Positions 6,885 to 8,928 of a stretch of 8,928 nt of DNA are shown here, in pieces. The position numbers and the translations under genes were made by a program. The number at the start of each line of letters is the position of its first letter. Within the stretch, counting starts at the first letter, position 1. The stretch is from JAUXFK01 sp034189035 (GTDB lineage Bacteria; Desulfobacterota; UBA8473): contig JAXHVA010000141.1 of the NCBI GenBank assembly GCA_034189035.1, forward strand, positions 1 to 8,928. The letters are read 5' to 3'. Below the pieces are notes generated by a model. The model had not been told where the DNA came from and did no database searches. It worked only from the letters and a program-made list of their open reading frames with translations.

Positions 6885-8522
6885 ATGAGAAAAAAGAAAA
6901 AATCTGATTTTGTACATCCACTGGATAAGTATGATTTTAAACTTCCACCAGAAGGTTTGGATGAAGAAAAAAGAAGAATGCTGATGGGGGGTTACACAGA
7001 TTTTATTGATAAGCAACAAAAAAACTTCATGGGGTATCAGGCAAATCAAAGTAATTAAGTATGAAGATGAAACAAGGCAGTTTTTAAACTGCCATATAAA
7101 CAATGTTGGTGATCCATATATAGACGGTAACTTTACGGTAAATAGTAAAAAGCAGTTCTCGAGTATTACGCAAAACTATGGCATGCTAAATATCCTTATG
7201 ATGAGTCAGACCCTGAAAGCTATTGGGGATATGTTCTTACAATGGGAAGTACAGAAGGAAACATATATGGCTTATGGAATGCACGCGATTATCTTGCAGG
7301 GCGAAAACTGATTGTAGATAAGAAAAAAGAAAAGAACAAATTTGGCCAATTCAGACAAAGATATCTTAAACCTGATATCAAGGAAGAAGATCTGGAACAA
7401 GCAGAAATCGCATATACACCTGTAGCGTTTTATTCACAAGATACCCATTATTCTATAATTAAGGCGATGCGTGTACTGGGAATTGAAACATTTCATAATA
7501 TTGGCTCCACAAAATACAAAGACCAAAATCCGCTAGAACCAGAAACCTGTTCATGGGATGGATATGAAGAAGTGCCTTCAGAGGGAGTTGATGAAGGGCC
7601 TGGTTCTATTGATATAAAAGCACTTGCCACACTTGTTGAGTTTTTTGCTGAAAAGGGATACCCGATTCTCATTAACCTTAATTATGGGAGTACCTTTAAA
7701 GGAGCGTATGATGACGTTGAAAGTATACAGGACAGATTGATTCCGATCTTTCAGAAGGATGGCCTGGTCAATAGAAAGGTATATTATAATAAAGATGAAG
7801 GGAAGTTTGATTACAGGGATGGTTATTGGATTCATGTTGATGGGGCATTAGGTGCAGCTTACATGCCTTTCCTCGAACTTGCGAACAAGCATGACAAATC
7901 AGTAAGACGTGGCCCCAATTTTGATTTCAGGTTGCCTGCAATTAACTCATTAGTAATGAGTGGACATAAATGGCCCGGTGCGCCCTGGCCTTGTGGAATT
8001 TTTATGACAAAAGTAAAATATCAAATCACACCTCCGGATGATCCGAAATACCTTGGTTCACCAGATTCAACATTTGCAGGCTCAAGAAATGTTTTTACAC
8101 CCGTCATTCTTTGGGATTATCTGGCAAAACACTCTTATGAAAAACAAAAGGAATTGGCATTAGGATGCGAAAAAATGGCGCAGTATGCATATGAGCAATT
8201 ATTTACAGTCAAAGACGCACATCCTGATATAGATGATTTATATGTTGACAGAACACCGTTAGCTCTGACAGTCAGGTTCCGTAAGCCAAATAAGGATATT
8301 ATATTTAAGTATTCCTTATCCTGCGAATCACTTGAGCATAAAACAAAAGATGATGAAGGTAAGGACGTAGTAGAGGAAAGGCACTATGCCCATATGTTTG
8401 CGATGATGTCAACAACGAAGCAAAATATAGATGACTTGGTTCATTATTTGAAACAACCGGATGCGTTCAAGGCTGATGATGAAGAACCAATGGCGTTTCA
8501 AATGAAGAGTGCATGGAGATAA
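6885..8522 (+). pseudogene. Group II PLP-dependent decarboxylase gene interrupted by two frameshifts
   Basis: The gene starts at ATG 6885 after GGAGAGG (6876-6882), 13 nt beyond the upstream stop. Its 57-residue first part (Lys-rich start, then FMGYQANQ) stops at TAA 7056-7058. The family sequence resumes in the next frame at 7057 (KYEDETRQFLNCHINNVGDP, then GNFTVNSK) up to 7149. It shifts again at about 7150-7152 into the frame of AVLEYYAKLWHAKYP and stays open to 8522. Skipping T7056 repairs the first break. The second needs one base restored, or it marks a roughly 10-base loss, since relatives I remember carry a few extra residues between NSK and AVL. Joined, the product is about 544 residues. 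It is recorded as a pseudogene because no single frame covers it; sequencing indels in A/T runs are an equal alternative. Confidence 0.8.
7242..8522 (+). CDS. Group II (Pyridoxal_deC) decarboxylase catalytic portion, substrate uncertain
   Basis: This is the longest intact piece of the interrupted gene: 426 residues from ATG 7242. Family sequence already begins at 7152 in the same frame, so 7242 is an internal Met rather than a natural start. It carries MGSTEGNIYGLWNAR at the cofactor phosphate side and HVDGALGAAYMPF with the Asp that contacts the PLP ring nitrogen (codon 7839-7841). NSLVMSGHKWPGAPWPCG holds the Schiff-base Lys (7968-7970). FAGSRN follows at the active-site loop. The His-Lys context and the Pro-Cys-Gly after it recall bacterial PLP histidine decarboxylases more than glutamate decarboxylases, but the rest does not settle histidine, aromatic or acidic substrates. 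It is cytoplasmic and has no signal sequence. Its place behind a second, unrelated fold-type I decarboxylase suggests amine production or acid-stress roles. Without the N-terminal 90 residues the enzyme is unlikely to be functional. Confidence 0.85.
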   Translation: MGSTEGNIYGLWNARDYLAGRKLIVDKKKEKNKFGQFRQRYLKPDIKEEDLEQAEIAYTPVAFYSQDTHYSIIKAMRVLGIETFHNIGSTKYKDQNPLEPETCSWDGYEEVPSEGVDEGPGSIDIKALATLVEFFAEKGYPILINLNYGSTFKGAYDDVESIQDRLIPIFQKDGLVNRKVYYNKDEGKFDYRDGYWIHVDGALGAAYMPFLELANKHDKSVRRGPNFDFRLPAINSLVMSGHKWPGAPWPCGIFMTKVKYQITPPDDPKYLGSPDSTFAGSRNVFTPVILWDYLAKHSYEKQKELALGCEKMAQYAYEQLFTVKDAHPDIDDLYVDRTPLALTVRFRKPNKDIIFKYSLSCESLEHKTKDDEGKDVVEERHYAHMFAMMSTTKQNIDDLVHYLKQPDAFKADDEEPMAFQMKSAWR

Positions 8523-8683
8523 ACTAAATAAATAAATCTTCAAATCCCTCTCGGTTGTTTGCAAAGGACAACAGATTTACAAGTGTCTTCCTGGTAAGCA
8601 TGCCAAAAAAAGGTCTGTGATTCCGCTTGGCTATATGAATAATAATAATGAGGTCTTCCTTTGATCCTTGAATCCCTTTTTAA
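8523..8683. other. Intergenic tail after the cluster
   Basis: No gene is seen. A weak nested hairpin (AAATC/GATTT around GTTGT/ACAAC, about 8545-8579) has no T-tract, so the cluster lacks an obvious terminator right behind the last gene. On the minus strand two overlapping frames of about 50 codons are open without credible start codons or recognisable products. Confidence 0.4.
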
Positions 8684-8712
8684 TTGACGAAACTCATTAA
8701 GTCTGATATTAT
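8684..8712 (+). promoter_or_regulatory. Sigma70-type promoter
   Basis: TTGACG (8684-8689) and TATTAT (8707-8712) are separated by exactly 17 nt, giving 5/6 and 5/6 consensus matches with ideal spacing. This is the best promoter in the window. The expected start is around 8717-8720. No ORF with a ribosome site follows in the remaining 200 bases; instead a terminator-like hairpin begins about 12 nt later. Confidence 0.6.
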
Positions 8713-8716
8713 ATAT

Positions 8717-8793
8717 ACTATATATATATTGAACCTCCTGCTTAAGATTGCTAGTAATTTTTGCATCTATATTAACAGGAGGTTTCTTTTTTT
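8717..8793 (+). ncRNA. Putative small RNA of about 75 nt (or terminated leader)
   Basis: A good promoter and a terminator-like stem-loop bracket a stretch too short to code for a protein. Transcription from about 8717 would end in the T7 tract at 8787-8793. The 5' part contains TTGAACCTCCT (8729-8739), an anti-Shine-Dalgarno-like stretch complementary over 11 nt to the dipeptidase ribosome site at 2782-2792. In the folded RNA most of that stretch is the left arm of the stem, so pairing would need opening of the hairpin. The alternative is a transcription attenuator in the leader of a gene beyond the window. No known RNA family is recognised. Confidence 0.35.
8732..8793 (+). terminator. Rho-independent terminator
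   Basis: AACCTCCTG(C)TTAA at 8732-8745 pairs with TTAACAGGAGGTT at 8772-8784, a 13-bp stem with one bulged C, followed by TC and seven T. The 26-nt loop is longer than usual. It may end a short transcript from the promoter just upstream, catch readthrough from the decarboxylase cluster, or both. The right arm contains AGGAGG, but no start codon follows at a suitable distance, so it is not a ribosome site. Confidence 0.65.
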
Positions 8794-8868
8794 AGTAGTC
8801 TCCTAAATAAGGCCTGCTGAATAAGCGTTAATGTGTTGATATATTTATTTATATGTGTTAATAGGTTG

Positions 8869-8923
8869 GCCGAAAGTGCAAGCAATTTTGCATGTTTCTT
8901 CAAAAACCCTTGCACCAATCGGC
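8869..8923. repeat. Interrupted inverted repeat at the window edge
   Basis: GCCGA (8869-8873) and GTGCAAG (8876-8882) pair with CTTGCAC (8909-8915) and TCGGC (8919-8923). This makes 12 base pairs with a 2x3 internal loop around a 26-nt centre. The left TGCAA can also pair with TTGCA at 8888-8892 in a smaller stem. No T-run follows. It may be a mobile-element end or a structured RNA continuing past the window; neither can be decided here. Confidence 0.5.
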
Positions 8924-8928
8924 GAAAA

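Noticed and set aside
8523..8700. Two overlapping minus-strand frames of about 50 codons
   Set aside because: No standard start codon with a ribosome site and no family resemblance; stops bound them on both sides.
1..8928. CRISPR arrays, tRNA or rRNA genes, toxin-antitoxin or phage genes
   Set aside because: No regularly spaced repeats, no cloverleaf-like segments and no family motifs of these kinds were seen.

Overview
The window looks like an accessory stretch of a bacterial chromosome with moderate to low GC. It is probably from a diderm: there is a lipoprotein with a bacterial lipobox, a broken IS66 transposase and a broken DUF772-type transposase. Nothing fixes the taxon. The families fit an environmental proteobacterium, Desulfobacterota-like or PVC-like organism, but this is only an impression.

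Left part (1 to about 2300) is an insertion-sequence graveyard around one small gene. It opens with the end of a DUF772 (IS1182/IS5-like) transposase N-terminus that stops abruptly. A hairpin-bearing gap and a small lipoprotein of unknown function (801-1244) follow. Next, on the minus strand, is a decayed IS66 transposase C-terminal half (1475 to about 2290). It keeps all three DDE residues but carries a nonsense codon and two frameshifts, and its N-terminus is missing.

Right part (about 2746-8522) is a tight, same-strand gene cluster with strong Shine-Dalgarno sites. It holds an 11-codon leader ORF, a family C69 dipeptidase with an N-terminal catalytic Cys (2794-4482), an AdiA-like fold-type I Orn/Lys/Arg decarboxylase (4495-6871) and a group II PLP-dependent decarboxylase of uncertain substrate (6885-8522). 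The spacings are 12 and 13 nt. A plausible shared theme, which is inference, is intracellular peptide hydrolysis feeding amino-acid decarboxylation, for amine production or acid resistance. No antiporter gene is visible in the window.

Both decarboxylase genes are interrupted. The AdiA-like gene has one +1 slip (about 5020) that separates its wing domain from the catalytic core. The group II gene has two slips (about 7056 and about 7150). All sit in A/T-rich runs, as do the IS66 frameshifts. Real decay and sequencing indels cannot be told apart from sequence alone.

After the cluster (8523-8928) no gene is seen. There is a good sigma70-type promoter (TTGACG-N17-TATTAT) only about 20 nt before a stem-loop with a T7 tract, which together would make a transcript of about 75 nt. 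Its 5' part is perfectly complementary over 11 nt to the Shine-Dalgarno region of the dipeptidase gene. This possible small RNA is the most interesting unexplained signal. The window ends in another long inverted repeat.
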